In this document: piece after piece, positions 49,946-63,244 of the stretch
How positions within the stretch are numbered: the first letter of the stretch is position 1
Layout: every line of letters begins with the position of its first letter
Assembly (NCBI GenBank): GCA_030686995.1
Contig: CM060680.1
Span: forward strand, 201,735,322 to 201,799,321
Origin: Artemisia argyi
Taxonomy: Eukaryota; Streptophyta; Magnoliopsida; Asterales; Asteraceae
DNA length: 64,000 nt
Direction: 5' to 3'
The notes under the pieces: generated by a model
The model's input: the letters and a program-made list of their open reading frames with translations, nothing else
Told to the model about the DNA's origin: nothing
Database searches by the model: none
Made by a program: the position numbers and the translations under genes

Positions 49946-50260
49946 GAGCATCCACTATGGAAGTTTAAGAATAGGTCTAAACAATTATGAAGAGGTCAAA
50001 GAATTTTTATACCATAGTGAGGAACCATTTCATGCCTATGTGGCATGAAAAGGTCTAAGATCTTGGAGAGGTCCAAAAAATGTTTATTTCCTTTTCTTTT
50101 CAACTAAATAATAAATGACATTCAAATGTTGAAGAAATTTTATAAACCTCAAAAGGTTTATCCATAGTAACAATAGGTTCATAACATAAAAAGTTTTAAT
50201 AATTAATGACATTAAACGATGTGGCAATTTCATAAACCTTTAATAGGTTCATCCATAGTG
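49946..50260. mobile_element. MITE-like element at the edge of the duplication
   Basis: The left end, GAGCATCCACTATGGAAG, and the right end, GGTTCATCCATAGTGGGA, are imperfect inverted repeats; internal words (aaggtctaa, agaggtc, ataaacct) are mirrored. The right end abuts a Ty3 internal fragment without a visible target duplication. Superfamily uncertain. Confidence 0.6.
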
Positions 50261-50364
50261 GGAACGTGAGGACGAGTTCCGGAAGAGATATCCGAAGCTT
50301 TTCACTTCGTAGATGAATTTTTCCAAGTGAAACCCGGGACGGGTTTCTTCTGAGACTGAGAGGA
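50261..50364 (+). mobile_element. Stray 3' end of a Ty3 internal region, upstream of the left LTR
   Basis: These ~104 bp match 59623-59726 with about two differences: the end of the chromodomain codons (GGGAACGTGAGGACGAGTTC on), the stop and the polypurine region next to the LTR. A complete solitary element should have host DNA here, so an additional element once lay to the left. Confidence 0.88.
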
Positions 50365-50743
50365 TGTGACAACCGGCAATTTAGGGAGTTATTTTGAAAA
50401 CCCGCATTACGTTAAAGTTCGTTTATAATTTTTATTTGGAATTTTATTTCACAACGAACTTGTAAGACCTATTTTATGGATAATTATATTTAATGATGTT
50501 ATGGAATTCGTGAATTATTTTCATAATTCATTTTGATATTATGCTCGGTGATGTATTCTTAAATTCTCACTGGTACTACGTTGACTCTGGCACTAGGTTT
50601 ACCTAACGAAAAATTTTATGATTCGTTTTACGAGTCCGACTATATTTAATTATTTACGAGATGTTTTTCGGGAGATATTAAAGTTTGAAATGAGTTCGGG
50701 TTTCGGGCCATGTGTTTTACACTTACCCATTATTTACCCACTC

Positions 50744-50835
<92 letters not shown>

Positions 50836-53830
50836 TGTAAAAAAAATAAAATAATAATAAAAGAGTTATATACATTTGGTCCTTGTGGGTTCGGTTCATA
50901 AGCAACACCAACACCCTCACCCTCACACTTCTTTCTCTCTCTTTTCTCTCTTTTGACTAACCCTAGCCGCCACCGAATACAAATCCGGCCACCACCACCA
51001 TCTCGCCGCCCTCACAACAAAACCACAACCACCATCTTCTTCCTTATCGATTTCTCTTTCATTTGGTATATCATACGCACCATATAACCAACATTAACAC
51101 CTCGTGATTTTATCAAATCCGACCCAACTTTATTGTTTTTACTAGATCTATACATTTGGAGGTTCAAGAAGGTGAGTATGTTCGATTTTGGCTTTTTGGT
51201 GCATCGACTTGGTGATTAATCCGTGGCTACATGGAAGTTTTTCATGGGAATCGAATTATTATGAGATGAAATAATGTTTTTGATGTTAAATAATGGTTTG
51301 GTATCCGGGTCTTGGTGATTCATCGATGGGTCGAGTGAACCGTGAGTCAAGGACTCACGGCTTGATGTGGGATTCGAGCCTATGGCTCGTTATTTTGGCT
51401 TATTGTGGCCTTGAGTTCATGGTTTTCATGTTGCTTGCGTTGGACCTTGGTTAGACTCGATGGGGTCTTGGCCTTTGTGGCCGAATATGGTTGTTGATGC
51501 CACGACCCAAGTGGGTCGACTTGGGCAGTTGGGTGTAGCTCTTTGGAGCTTATCTTGTGACCTCTTGGTTATTGAGGTCGAGTCCTTGTGACTCGTGTAT
51601 TGAGCCGAGACTCAAGTGAGTCGAGGACCATATTTGTATTTATATTTCCTTGTTATAATTGTTGTTAACTTGGTTTTGATTCGGCATTGGTTGTTTATTT
51701 GTTCTTTGGCCGTATACATGTGGGTCGAGACCATGTTTGGGTCTTGACATTGGATATTGAATTTTGGTATTGTGAAGTTGTTGACGAATTGGGATATTGG
51801 GGACCGATTGTGAGACGGTCACTTAGATTGACGGAGATAGGTTAGTCGGGTGCCGTAGTCGGACCCTATTGTTGTAGCACGTGGATTGGGATTGTGTTGG
51901 ACGGAGATGTATTGTTTTTATGACATTTACGTATTACTTTGAACTTGGACAATGAGCCGAGAGTCATGACTCGGACATGTGACCATTTCGTATGACTCGA
52001 TAACTATTACAAATAAAACATAAATAATAAAACTCGTAATAATAGTTATTGATAATATAAACGTTTATATGAATATATAGACGTGAATAACGGATATATA
52101 ATTATATAAGCGCGTATATTAATAATAATAATAATCACGAGTCGTATTATAAATAATACAACTAGATATATATTAAGCTACGAAAGTGGCATAATATTAT
52201 TGAACGTATTATTATTATAAAGAAATTATGATAAAACGAGGAAATCTCGACAATTACCAAATATTAAATAAAAATATCATTTTATATATAATAAATGAAC
52301 TTATCGAGTTATGCGGAGTCGTGGTCACTCGAGTCCAGGTAAATTTTATTGGTGACTTTCGTGTTGTCACGGATATATGACGATTAATATAAACGTTTTC
52401 TATAACTAAATAACCACTTAACCGTAGGGTTGAATCGGGTTATTTGGCTATATGAAATGAGTATATTAATGGGCATCGTATCCTACGACGCCCATAGGTT
52501 GTGGTATATGTAAAGTGTAATAAATTGCGAGTGTATATATCGGGAAATCTGGCCAATTTGACGATATATATAAGGAATTTATTAAACTACGATATATATC
52601 ATATAGTATTTATGTGCTATGTGCTTTAGGATTGGGTGTAATCTTGGAACGGTATGTTACGTAAATAAATATGATGATTATCAAATCGACGGATTTAATA
52701 AACTTCGGCGATTTATTTAAATGATATATTGGGCTAATATTAAATCCATAGGTTAATTTATTATTCGTTGAGTGACCTTTTGGTTTGTTTTGTGTCGACC
52801 CACCACCCGTATGGATACCAAACGTAAATACACCAAACTAATACGAAATGGATTTTCGGAAATAAAACGGATTCTCGTCCGGGTTTGGGAATATCTTGAA
52901 TTTGAGGAAATGATTGCTGAACGAGTTAATATTGTTAGGTCGTGCCGAGTCCGTAGTTGCTGTTTTGTGAGTTACTATACGTCTTATTTCTACCGACTTC
53001 TTCTTGCTATTTTCTGGACTTGAGGTGAGTCATAGCCCCACTTTTACTCTTGAACTATGTTTTCAATACTTGGGGTGAGAAACGTGCCAATTATTTTATG
53101 TGGACTATTATCGCTTCTATATTCTTTCTAAAACTTGCTATGCGTATGGACTAGGATATATTGTCAGCTTTAGTCACACATTTTGTGTGTATTATTCAAG
53201 GTTGGCTTATTTGGTTATTGATTGGAATTGTCAGCTTCAGTCACACGGTTCGTGTGTACTATTCAAGGTTGGCTTATTTAGATACTGTAGTGTGCACCTA
53301 TAGGTTATTAATACTTCGGAGGTTATCCGAGTATTTATTGGTATTGCGGGGGTTACCCGAATATCTGTGTTAGAACGGAGGGTATCCGTGTGTTAGGTTG
53401 GAGCGGAGGGTATCCGCAGGCTTTTAGCGAATCCTTAGTCTAGCTAGCAAGCGTTTTGCGTATATGTCCACTATATTGTTAGATGAATTTAAACCTATGA
53501 TCTCACCAGCGAAAGCTGACTTTTAGCACGTTTTCTCAAGTAATTAAGTGATGATATGCATGCTTGGAATTGAAGGCTCGGCCAAGGCTCATGGTTTATA
53601 GATCTATTTTTCTAAACTCTGATAATTATTTATGGACCTATTGTTATAATATTTTGGGCCTGACTCTGAATGATGTTGGGATAAATGTAAACGTTAAAAC
53701 CCCGTTTTGGTTGCGTTTTTATTATGTTTACTTTATCTCGTTCTATATTGTCTTGTGTTGGATACCAATCCCCGTAGCACCCCGAAAGCTTGTTGAGTCT
53801 TCCGCTGTATCAAATTTTGGGGGTGTTACA
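50365..53830 (+). repeat. Left LTR of the Ty3/gypsy element
   Basis: 3466 bp, from TGTGACAACC to GGTGTTACA. It is nearly identical to 59727-63244 except for a deletion of about 40 bp near 51625 and differences in the (TTA)n tract at about 50745-50833. A TATA-like GTTATATACA at about 50867 precedes a C/A-rich leader, a possible promoter. LTRs this long fit the Tekay/Del group of chromoviruses. Confidence 0.93.
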
Positions 53831-53833
53831 GAT

Positions 53834-53850
53834 TGGTATCAGAGCCAAGG
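53834..53850 (+). promoter_or_regulatory. Primer-binding site (initiator tRNA-Met)
   Basis: TGGTATCAGAGCCAAGG starts three bases after the left LTR. TGGTATCAGAGC is the standard complement to the 3' end of plant initiator tRNA-Met. Confidence 0.93.
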
Positions 53851-54300
53851 TTATAGAGAACTAGGTAAATAAACGCCTAAACTATAACCGTATTTTTATA
53901 GAAAATGATCCTTGACCACCGCCCGCCAGCCCGCCAAGCCGAAGCATCTTCTATTATTTGAGGTATTATGAGATATTTGAGATGATTGTTAGATTTGGAA
54001 TTTCTTGAGATGATTTGAGATTTATGGATTTTAGTAATAAGATGGCGTTTCGAGGAATTATATGGTCTATATGTATTATAAACATTTTAGTAATGCGGTG
54101 TTTGAAACTCTTTTTATTGAGATTATATGATTGAATTATTTAATGATGATTTTTGATGCGATATTTTGAGTTCGCGCTTTAGTTGTTTTGAAACACTTAC
54201 ACCTACCCTATGCCGTTGTCACAAATCATAGCCTCCTTTGCACGTGTTGTTGTTGTTAAGAATTGTTATTGCTAGTACGCGTCGCCCATCGTAGATCACT

Positions 54301-55620
54301 ATGGCCCCTGATGACCCATACGTGATGGTCATGCGTTCAGCCACTACTACTTTATCGTCCCATTGTCGCCCTAAGTCGCCGACTTTATCGCCTCGTGGTT
54401 CGCCTGCTCGGAGATGACGAGTGATGGAGTACCCCTTCGATGAGGAGTACGCGGGTGAGCAGAATGATAACCCTCAGATGAGGAAGAGAATGATGACCCT
54501 CAGGATTGGGAAGAGGATGATCCTCAGGAGGAGGATATGCCTGATGATGATGGGTCGCTAGCACATTCAGTTCATTCTGCGAAGCCCGATTCCCCGATAC
54601 ATCTGTTAGAGCCGGTTTCACCTGATCATCCGTTTTTGTTTGATTCACCACCTGGTAGTCCTGTGGCGTCGGATGCACCTTCTGAGGTTTCTGCTGAGCA
54701 TGCAGAGTTAGGTGAGACTAGTAGGATGTGGGCTCAGATTACTGCACAGGGCGAGAGGATCTCGCGGATGTCTGACCGACTTGAGATGGTCATTGCTGAG
54801 TTTATTGTTGAGTTGTTGCGGATTTGAGGAGTCTACGCCAGCATCGTGGCTAGATCGATTTGGAATCAGGTTGTTGTGTTGCTACATAAGCCAAGGAGTA
54901 TTTGGTTAGGAGAGCTAGTTAGTATATCTCTTATGTCATGATAGTCGGATTGTACGTTCGTCTCGTATGGAACGATTAGTATCTATTATGCCTGTTGGTA
55001 GTATGGAACGATGTATTGATCGCTACTTATGGACGATGGTGAGCTCGTATGATATTTTACGGTTTTTGGCGTACATGGAGAATTGTGTTCCTATTTGCGT
55101 GGTTGATATTGTCTTGGAATTATATTAATGGCTGTACGACGAAACCCTGTCAGAGCTACCCGAACTGGTACGGCAGCGACTACCCCTGGTCGCCGAGGAC
55201 GTCGTCCTACTCGAAATGTTGAGACCCCTACTCCTGACAACCTGGACACTACCAACCGCAACAAACAGGAATCAAAATGTTGATATTCAGGGAGACGATG
55301 ATCATGTTCTACTTAACGCACCTACTGTGGATCAAGCAATGATCAATCAACTTATGGAGCAACGAGTTGCTGAGCTACTAGCTGAGTCAAATCATTCCAA
55401 CAATTCTGCTGGAACATTTCCACCTGTTCGTGCTAATGGATGTAACTACAAGGGGTTTAAAATTTGTGGACCCGTTGAGTTTGGTAGAACAATTACTGTA
55501 ATTCGGTTGGGAGTGATGTGACTTATGCTATGACTTGGGAGCAATTTAAGTCTTTGCTGATTCAGACTTACTACCCAAGGAATGAGATTAAGAAGCTGGA
55601 GATTGAGTTCTAGAACCATA
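54301..55620 (+). pseudogene. gag remnant and leader of the Ty3 element
   Basis: Broken reading frames include an acidic/proline-rich stretch (SPDHPFLFDSPPGSPVAS at about 54625), a basic start at about 55127 (MAVRRNPVRATRTG then RRGRRPTRNVETPTP) and MEQRVAELLAESNHSNNSAG at about 55350. The capsid core that normally follows is mostly deleted around 55490; the frame resumes as TYAMTWEQFKSLLIQTYYP and is cut by a TAG at about 55611 where the family normally has Trp. The deletion and frame changes prevent a Gag product. Confidence 0.72.
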
Positions 55621-55622
55621 AG

Positions 55623-58600
55623 GTGAAAGGTACCGATATGGCAATTTACAATCGAGAGTTAGCTTTACTATGTCCCGATATGGTTAGGACTGAGACTCAA
55701 AGGATTGAGAGGTATACCGATGGTTTACCGGTAGCTACAAGGAATGATGTGATTTCTGCTAGGCCTGCAAACATCCATGAGGCAATCACAATTGCTCAAC
55801 AACTTATGGATTCATTGGAATTAGAAGGAGCTGTTAAGGAGAAGAATGGAAAGAGAAAGAGAGACCGTCACTCTAAGAGTAATGATCACCGAAGCAAGAG
55901 ACAAGCTAAGGCTTATGCTATTGGGAATGGAGATAAGAAGAATCAGAACGGTGATGCACCCAAGTGTGATCGTTGCCATCAGCATCATACTGGATGGTGT
56001 AGTGTGAAATGCCATAATTGCTCAAAGAAAGGACACACAGCTAGGGACTGTAGAGCTCGACCTCTTGCTATGGTTCAGGCTGCTCCTGAGATGAGAAACA
56101 AGGCAGATGTTACTTGTTATGGGTGTGGAAAGAAGGGACACTATAGGAATGAGTGTAGAGAATCGTGGAACCGTGGAAATCAAGGCTCGGGTGGTAATGG
56201 GTACAATCATGGAAACCGTGGAGCTGGAGGAAACCGTGGACGACAAGATAATAGGGACCAACGTGTGGAAGCTGGAGCTGCTCAGGGAAGAGTGTATGCA
56301 CTCGGGAACAAGAGAGGAGAAGATCCGAACGTCGTTACTGGTACGTTCCTTCTCAATAATCGTTATGCTTCCATACTATTTGATACTGGTGCCGATAGGA
56401 GTTTTGTGTCCACAACGTTTGCACCCTTACTAGAGAAACCCCCGATGGCCTTAGGAATTGGATATGATATTGAGTTAGCTAATGGGAATATAGAAAGGAT
56501 TAATACCATCATTCGCGGTTGTATGTTAAATTTCTTGAACCACCCTTTCAATATAGATCTTCTACCCGTCACGTTAGGAAGTTTTGATGTCATCATTGGT
56601 ATGGATTGGTTGTCGAAGTATCGTGCTCACATACTTTGCGACGAGAAGATCGTGCGTGTACCATACGGAAAGGAAATCCTAAATATATTAGGAGATCGAA
56701 AGGATTCGAGGAGCCCATCCCGATTAGCAGTTATTTCTTGCACTAAGCTACCAAAGCTAATGGAGAAGGGATGTTACCTTTTCTTGGCTCAAATTGCTGA
56801 GAAAGGAGGGACGAAGAAAAAGGAAAGGTGCATTGGAGATGTGCCTATAGTTCGTGATTTTCCTGATGTGTTTCCCGATGATTTTCCGGGAATCCCGCCA
56901 ACTAGACAAGTGGAGTTTCAGATTGAGTTGATACCTGGTGCTGCACCTGTAGCACGAGCGCCTTATTGTCTTGCACCTACCGAGCTAGAAGAGTTGTCAA
57001 AACAATTGGCGGAGTTAGCCGAAAAAGGATTCATAAGACCAAGTTCTTCACCTTGGGGAGTCCCAGTCTTATTCGTGAAGAAGAAGGATGGATCATTCCG
57101 TATGTGCATTGATTACCGAGAGTTGAACAAGTTAACGGTGAAGAATAGATACCCGTTACCTAGGATCGACGGCTTGTTCGATCAACTCCAAGGATCGAGT
57201 GTGTACTCGAAGATCGATTTGAGATCGGGATATCATCAACTTCGAGTTCGCGAGGAAGATATTCCGAAAACGGCTTTCAGAACCCGTTACGGGCATTACG
57301 AGTTTCAGGTGATGCCGTTTGGGTTGACTAACGCACCGGCAATATTCATGGATCTCATGAATCGGGTGTGTAAGCCTTACTTAGATAAGTTCATGATTGT
57401 ATTCATCGATGACATTCTGATTTATTCGAAGAGTGAGAAGGAGCATGAGGAGAATCTAAGACTCATCTTAGAATTGCTCAGGAAGGAGAAACTCTATGCC
57501 AAGTTTTCAAAATGCGAATTCTGGATTCCGAAGGTACAATTTTTAGGTCATGTGATTGATAGACAAGGAGTCCATGTGGATCCTGCTAAGATTGAGGCGA
57601 TAAAAGATTGAGCTGCACCTACAACCCCAACCGAAGTTCGTCAATTTTTGGGTTTAGCTGGTTATTACCGAAGATTCATTGAGGGATTTTCGAAGATAGC
57701 TAAACCATTAACCAAATTGACTCAAAAGAGTGTTATGTATGAATGGGGAGATAAAGAAGAGGAAGCATTTCAATTGCTTAAGAAGATGTTGTGTAGTGCT
57801 CCTATCTTAGCGTTACCGGAAGGTAACAAGGATTTCGTCGTCTATTGTGACGCCTCACATAAAGGATTGGGAGCTGTGTTAATGCAACGAGAGAAGGTGA
57901 TAGCTTATGCTTCCCGACAGCTCAAAAAGCATGAGAAAAACTACACTACCCATGATTTGGAGTTAGGTGCTGTGGTTTTCGCCTGGAGGATATGGAGACA
58001 TTACTTGTATGGAACAAAGTGTGTTGTGTTCACTGACCATAAAAGTCTACAACACATCTTGAATCAAAAAGAGCTCAATATGAGACAGCGACGTTGGATT
58101 GAGTTGCTAAGCGATTATGATTGTGAAATTCGCTACCATCCTGGTAAAGCAAACGTTGTCGCTGATGCTCTTAGTCGAAAGGAAAGAATACCACCGTTAC
58201 GAGTGAGGTCATTGGGAATGACTATCGTATCGCCGTTACCATCTCAAATACTTGAAGCTCAAACAGAAGCGTTGAAAGCAGAAAATAGATCTGCCGAGAA
58301 TATATTTGGGATGGCAGAGAATGAGAAAGGATTTGTTAAGCGTTCTGATGGATTGTTATGTTTCGGAGATCGGATTTGGGTACCTTTATATGGAGGAATT
58401 CGGGAGTTAATTATGCATGAGTCGCATAAGTCGAGGTACTCTATTCATCTGGATCCGACAAGATGTACCAGGATCTTAAGAAGTTCTATTGGTGGCCAAA
58501 TATGAAGGCAGATATAGCATCGTACGTTAATAAGTGCTTGACATGTGCTAAGGTTAAAGCCGAACATCAGCGACCGTCAGGATTACTAACGCAACCAGAA

Positions 58601-59674
58601 CTTCCAGTCTGGAAATGGGAGCGGATTACTATGGACTTCATTACCAAATTACCGAGGACAGCTAGCGGTTGTGACGCTATCTGGGTAATAGTGGATCGTC
58701 TGACAAAGTCTGCTCATTTCTTAGCAATTAGTGAAGATGATAGTGTGGATAAACTTGCGAGGTTGTATGTGAAGGAGATTATTTCACGTCATGGAGTCCC
58801 GATATCTATTATTTCGGATCCCGATAGCCATTTTACGTCAGCTTTGTGGCGATCACTTCAAACGGCTTTGGGGACGAGGCTTGATATGAGTACTGCGTAT
58901 CATCCCCAAACCGATGGTCAAAGTGAGAGGACCATTCAGACGTTAGAGGATATGCTTCGTGCATGCATCATAGACTTTGGTAAGGGCTGGGAGAAGTATT
59001 TACCCCTTGCGGAATTCTCCTATAATAATAGCTACCACACAAGTCTTAAAGCTGCACCATTCGAAGCTTTGTATGGCAGAAAGTGTCGTTCGCTTATTGG
59101 TTGGGCAGAAGTTGGAGATAGCCAACTCACAGGCCCTGAACTGATTCTGGAAACTACTGAGAAAGTAGCTCGGATTCGTGATCGATTGCAAGCAGCCAGA
59201 GATAGGCAGAAAAGTTACGCCGATCAGAGACGTAAACCCTTAGAGTTCTAGGTTGGAGACAAAGTGATGCTGAAAGTCTCGCCTTGGAAGGGTGTGATAC
59301 GTTTCGGGAAACGTGGTAAACTCAACCCACGCTACATTGGACCATTTCTTATCTTAGAAAGAATTGGGCCCGTGGCTTATAGGTTGGAATTACCACATGA
59401 ACTGAGTAAAGTTCACGACGTGTTTCACGTTAGTAATTTGAAGAAATGTCTTTCCGATGAGATGCCTGTCATTCCAATGAAGGATATTCGCGTTGATGAG
59501 AAATTGAATTTCGTGGAAGAGCCAATTGAGATTTTAGATCGTGAAGTTAAACGACTCAAGCGAAGTCGCATTCCGCTCGTCAAGGTTCGTTGGAATTCCC
59601 GACATGGACCAGAATTTACGTGGGAACGTGAGGACGAGTTCCGGAAGAGATATCCGAAGCTTTTCACTTCGTAG
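55623..59674 (+). pseudogene. gag C-terminus and pol of the Ty3 element, interrupted
   Basis: Two CCHC zinc knuckles ([28 protein letters not shown]) at about 56010-56157; protease with [13 protein letters not shown] at about 56378; RT with [13 protein letters not shown] and FIDDILIYS at about 57405; RNase H with [12 protein letters not shown] at about 57850; integrase with H/C zinc residues around 58415-58555, then [13 protein letters not shown] and QSERTIQ as the D,D,E residues; final segment [19 protein letters not shown] resembling a chromodomain. Breaks: TGA at 57609-57611, a one-base deletion near 58450 in the integrase zinc region and TAG at 59249-59251. Nothing restored is given; the copy is dead. 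Confidence 0.9.
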
Positions 59675-59726
59675 ATGAATTTTTCCGAGTGAAACCCGGG
59701 ACGGGTTTCTTCTGAGACTGGGAGGA

Positions 59727-60130
59727 TGTGACAACCGGCAATTTAGGGAGTTATTTTGAAAACCCGCATTACGTTAAAGTTCGTTTATAATTTTTATTTG
59801 GAATTTTATTTCACAACGAACTTGTAAGACCTATTTTATGGATAATTATATTTAATGATGTTATGGAATTCGTGAATTATTTTCATAATTCATTTTGATA
59901 TTATGCTCGGTGATGTATTCTTAAATTCTCACTGGTACTACGTTGACTCTGGCACTAGGTTTACCTAACGAAAAATTTTATGATTCGTTTTACGAGTCCG
60001 ACTATATTTAATTATTTACGAGATGTTTTTCGGGAGATATTAAAGTTTGAAATGAGTTCGGGTTTCGGGCCATGTGTTTTACACTTACCCATTATTTACC
60101 CACTCTTATTAGTAATATTATTATTATTAC

Positions 60131-60212
<82 letters not shown>

Positions 60213-63200
60213 TGTAAAAAAAATAATAATAATAATAAAAGAGTTATATACATTTGGTCCTTGTGGGTTCGGTTCATAAGCAACACCAACACCCTCACCC
60301 TCACACTTCTTTCTCTCTCTTTTCTCTCTTTTTACTAACCCTAGCCGCCACCGAATACAAATCCGGCCACCACCACCATCTCGCCGCCCTCACAACAAAA
60401 CCACAACCACCATCTTCTTCCTTATCGATTTCTCTTTCATTTGGTATATCATACGCACCATATAACCAACATTAACACCTCGTGATTTTATCAAATCCGA
60501 CCCAACTTTATTGTTTTTACTAGATCTATACATTTGGAGGTTCAAGAAGGTGAGTATGTTCGATTTTGGCTTTTGGGTGCATCGACTTGGTGATTAATCC
60601 GTGGCTACATGGAAGTTTTTCATGGGAATCGAATTATTATGAGATGAAATAATGTTTTTGATGTTAAATAATGGTTTGGTATCCGGGTCTTGGTGATTCA
60701 ACGATGGGTCGAGTGAACCGTGAGTCAAGGACTCACGGCTTGATGTGGGATTCGAGCCTATGGCTCGTTATTTTGGCTTATTGTGGCCTTGAGTTCATGG
60801 TTTTCATGTTGCTTGCATTGGACCTTGGTTAGACTCGATGGGGTCTTGGCCTTTGTGGCCGAATATGGTTATTGACGCCACGACCCAAGTGGGTCGACTT
60901 GGGCAGTTGGGTGTAGCTCTTTGGAGCTTATCTTGTGACCTCTTGGTTATTGAGGTCGAGTCCTTGTGACTCGTGTATTGAGCCGAGACTCAAGTGAGTC
61001 GAGGGCTCGGGTTTGGCTTGGTAAACCAACCCGAATATGGACCATATTTGTATTTATATTTCCTTGTTATAATTGTTGTTAACTTGGTTTTGATTCGGCA
61101 TTGGTTGTTTATTTGTTCTTTGGCCGTATACATGTGGGTCGAGACCATGTTTGGGTCTCGACATTGGATATTGAATTTTGGTATTGTGAAGTTGTTGACG
61201 AATTGGGATATTGGGGACCGATTGTGAGACGGTCACTTAGATTGACGGAGATAGGTTAGTCGGGTGCCGTAGTCGGACCCTATTGTTGTAGCACGTGGAT
61301 TGGGATTGTGTTGGACGGAGATGTATTGTTTTTATGACATTTACGTATTACTTTGAACTTGGACAATGAGCCGAGAGTCATGACTCGGACATGTGACCAT
61401 TTCGTATGACTCGATAACTATTACAAATAAAACATAAATAATAAAACTCGTAATAATAGTTATTGATAATATAAACGTTTATATGAATATATAGACGTGA
61501 ATAACGGATATATAATTATATAAGCGCGTATATTAATAATAATAATAATCACGAGTCGTATTATAAATAATACAACTAGATATATATTAGGCTACGAAAG
61601 TGGCATAATATTATTGAACGTATTATTATTATAAAGAAATTATGATAAAACGAGGAAATCTCGACAATTACCAAATATTAAATAAAAATGTCATTTTATA
61701 TATAATAAATGAACTTATCGAGTTATGCGGAGTTGTGGTCACTCGAGTCCAGGTAAGTTTTATTGGTGACTTTCGTGTTGTCACGGATATATGACGATTA
61801 ATATAAACGTTTTCTATAACTAAATAACCACTTAACCGTAGGGTTGAATCGGGTTATTTGGCTATATGAAATGAGTATATTAATGGGCATCGTATCCTAC
61901 GACGCCCATAGGTTGTGGTATATGTAAAGTGTAATAAATTGCGAGTGTATATATCGGGAAATCTGGCCAATTTGACGATATATATAAGGAATTTATTAAA
62001 CTACGATATATATCATATAGTATTTATGTGCTATGTGCTTTAGGATTGGGTGTAATCTTGGAACGGTATGTTACGTAAATAAATATGAGGATTATCAAAT
62101 CGACGGATTTAATAAACTTCGGCGATTTATTTAAATGAAATATTGGGCTAATATTAGATCCATAGGTTATTTTATTATTCGTTGAGTGACCTTTTGGTTT
62201 GTTTTGTGTCGACCCACCACCCGTGTGGATACCAAACGTAAATATACCAAACTAATACGAAATGGATTTTCGGAAATAAAACGGATTCTCGTCCGGGTTT
62301 GGGAATATCTTGAATTTGAGGAAATGATTGCTGAACGAGTTAATATTGTTAGGTCGTGCCGAGTCCGTAGTTGCTGTTTTGTGAGTTACTATACGTCTTA
62401 TTTCTACCGAATTCTTCTTGCTATTTTCTGGATTTGAGGTGAGTCATAGCCCCACTTTTACTCTTGAACTATGTTTTCAATACTTGGGGTGAGAAACGTG
62501 CAAATTATTTTATGTGGACTATTATCGCTTCTATATTCTTTCTAAAACTTGCTATGCGTATGGACTAGGATATATTGTCAGCTTTAGTCACACATTTTGT
62601 GTGTACTATTCAAGGTTGGCTTATTTGGTTATTGATTGGAATTGTCAGCTTCAGTCACACGGTTCGTGTGTACTATTCAAGGTTGGCTTATTTAGATACT
62701 GTAGTGTGCACCTATAGGTTATTAATACTTCGGAGGTTATCCGAGTATTTATTGGTATTGCGAGGGTTACCCGAATATCTGTGTTAGAACGGAGGGTATC
62801 CGTGTGTTAGGTTGGAGCGGAGGGTATCCGCAGGCTTTTAGCGAATCCTTAGTCTAGCTAGCAAGCGTTTTGCGTATATGTCCACTATATTGTTAGATTA
62901 ATTTAAACCTATGATCTCACCAGAAAAAGCTGACTTTTAGCACGTTTTCTCAGGTAATTAAGTGATGATATGCATGCTTGGAATGGAAGGCTCGGCCAAG
63001 GCTCATGGTTTATAGATCTATTTTTCTAAACTCTGATAATTATTTATGGACCTATTGTTATAATATTTTGGGCCTGACTCTGAATGATGTTGGGATAAAT
63101 GTAAACGTTAAAACCCCGTTTTGGTTGCATTTTTATTATGTTTACTTTATCTCGTTCTATATTGTCTTGTGTTGGATACCAATCCCCGTAGCACCCCGAA

Positions 63201-63244
63201 AGCTTGTTGAGTCTTCCGCTGTATCAAATTTTGGGGGTGTTACA
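59727..63244 (+). repeat. Right LTR of the Ty3/gypsy element
   Basis: 3518 bp, TGTGACAACC to GGTGTTACA, preceded by a purine-rich GACTGGGAGGA. It contains a (TTA)n tract at about 60117-60211. It keeps the ~40-bp segment (CTCGGGTTTGGCTTGGTAAA on, about 61005) missing from the left LTR. Confidence 0.93.

Larger units (their letters stand above)
47981..49946. other. Upstream region of copy C, duplicate of copy A upstream
   Basis: Apart from the LINE (48059-48576), this tracks 12114-13530 base for base with scattered differences. Similarity stops abruptly at about 49946, where a MITE starts. No gene of its own; short ORFs are shared duplicates without recognised domains. Confidence 0.72.
50365..63244 (+). 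mobile_element. Ty3/gypsy chromovirus-like LTR retrotransposon (defective)
   Basis: LTR - PBS - gag/pol - polypurine tract - LTR, 12.9 kb. Pol order is protease, RT, RNase H, integrase, then a C-terminal chromodomain-like segment, the Ty3/gypsy order. Gag is deleted and frameshifted, and pol carries three premature stops and one frameshift, so it is non-functional. No target duplication can be assigned because the left flank is itself element sequence. Confidence 0.92.

Noticed and set aside
53834..53850. tRNA-like sequence
   Set aside because: It is only the primer-binding site complementary to tRNA-Met; no cloverleaf surrounds it. No tRNA gene was recognised in the window.
55821..56596. 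Several minus-strand ORFs across the Ty3 region
   Set aside because: They are shadows of gag/pol on the plus strand, rich in Ser/Leu/Ile as expected for antisense frames.
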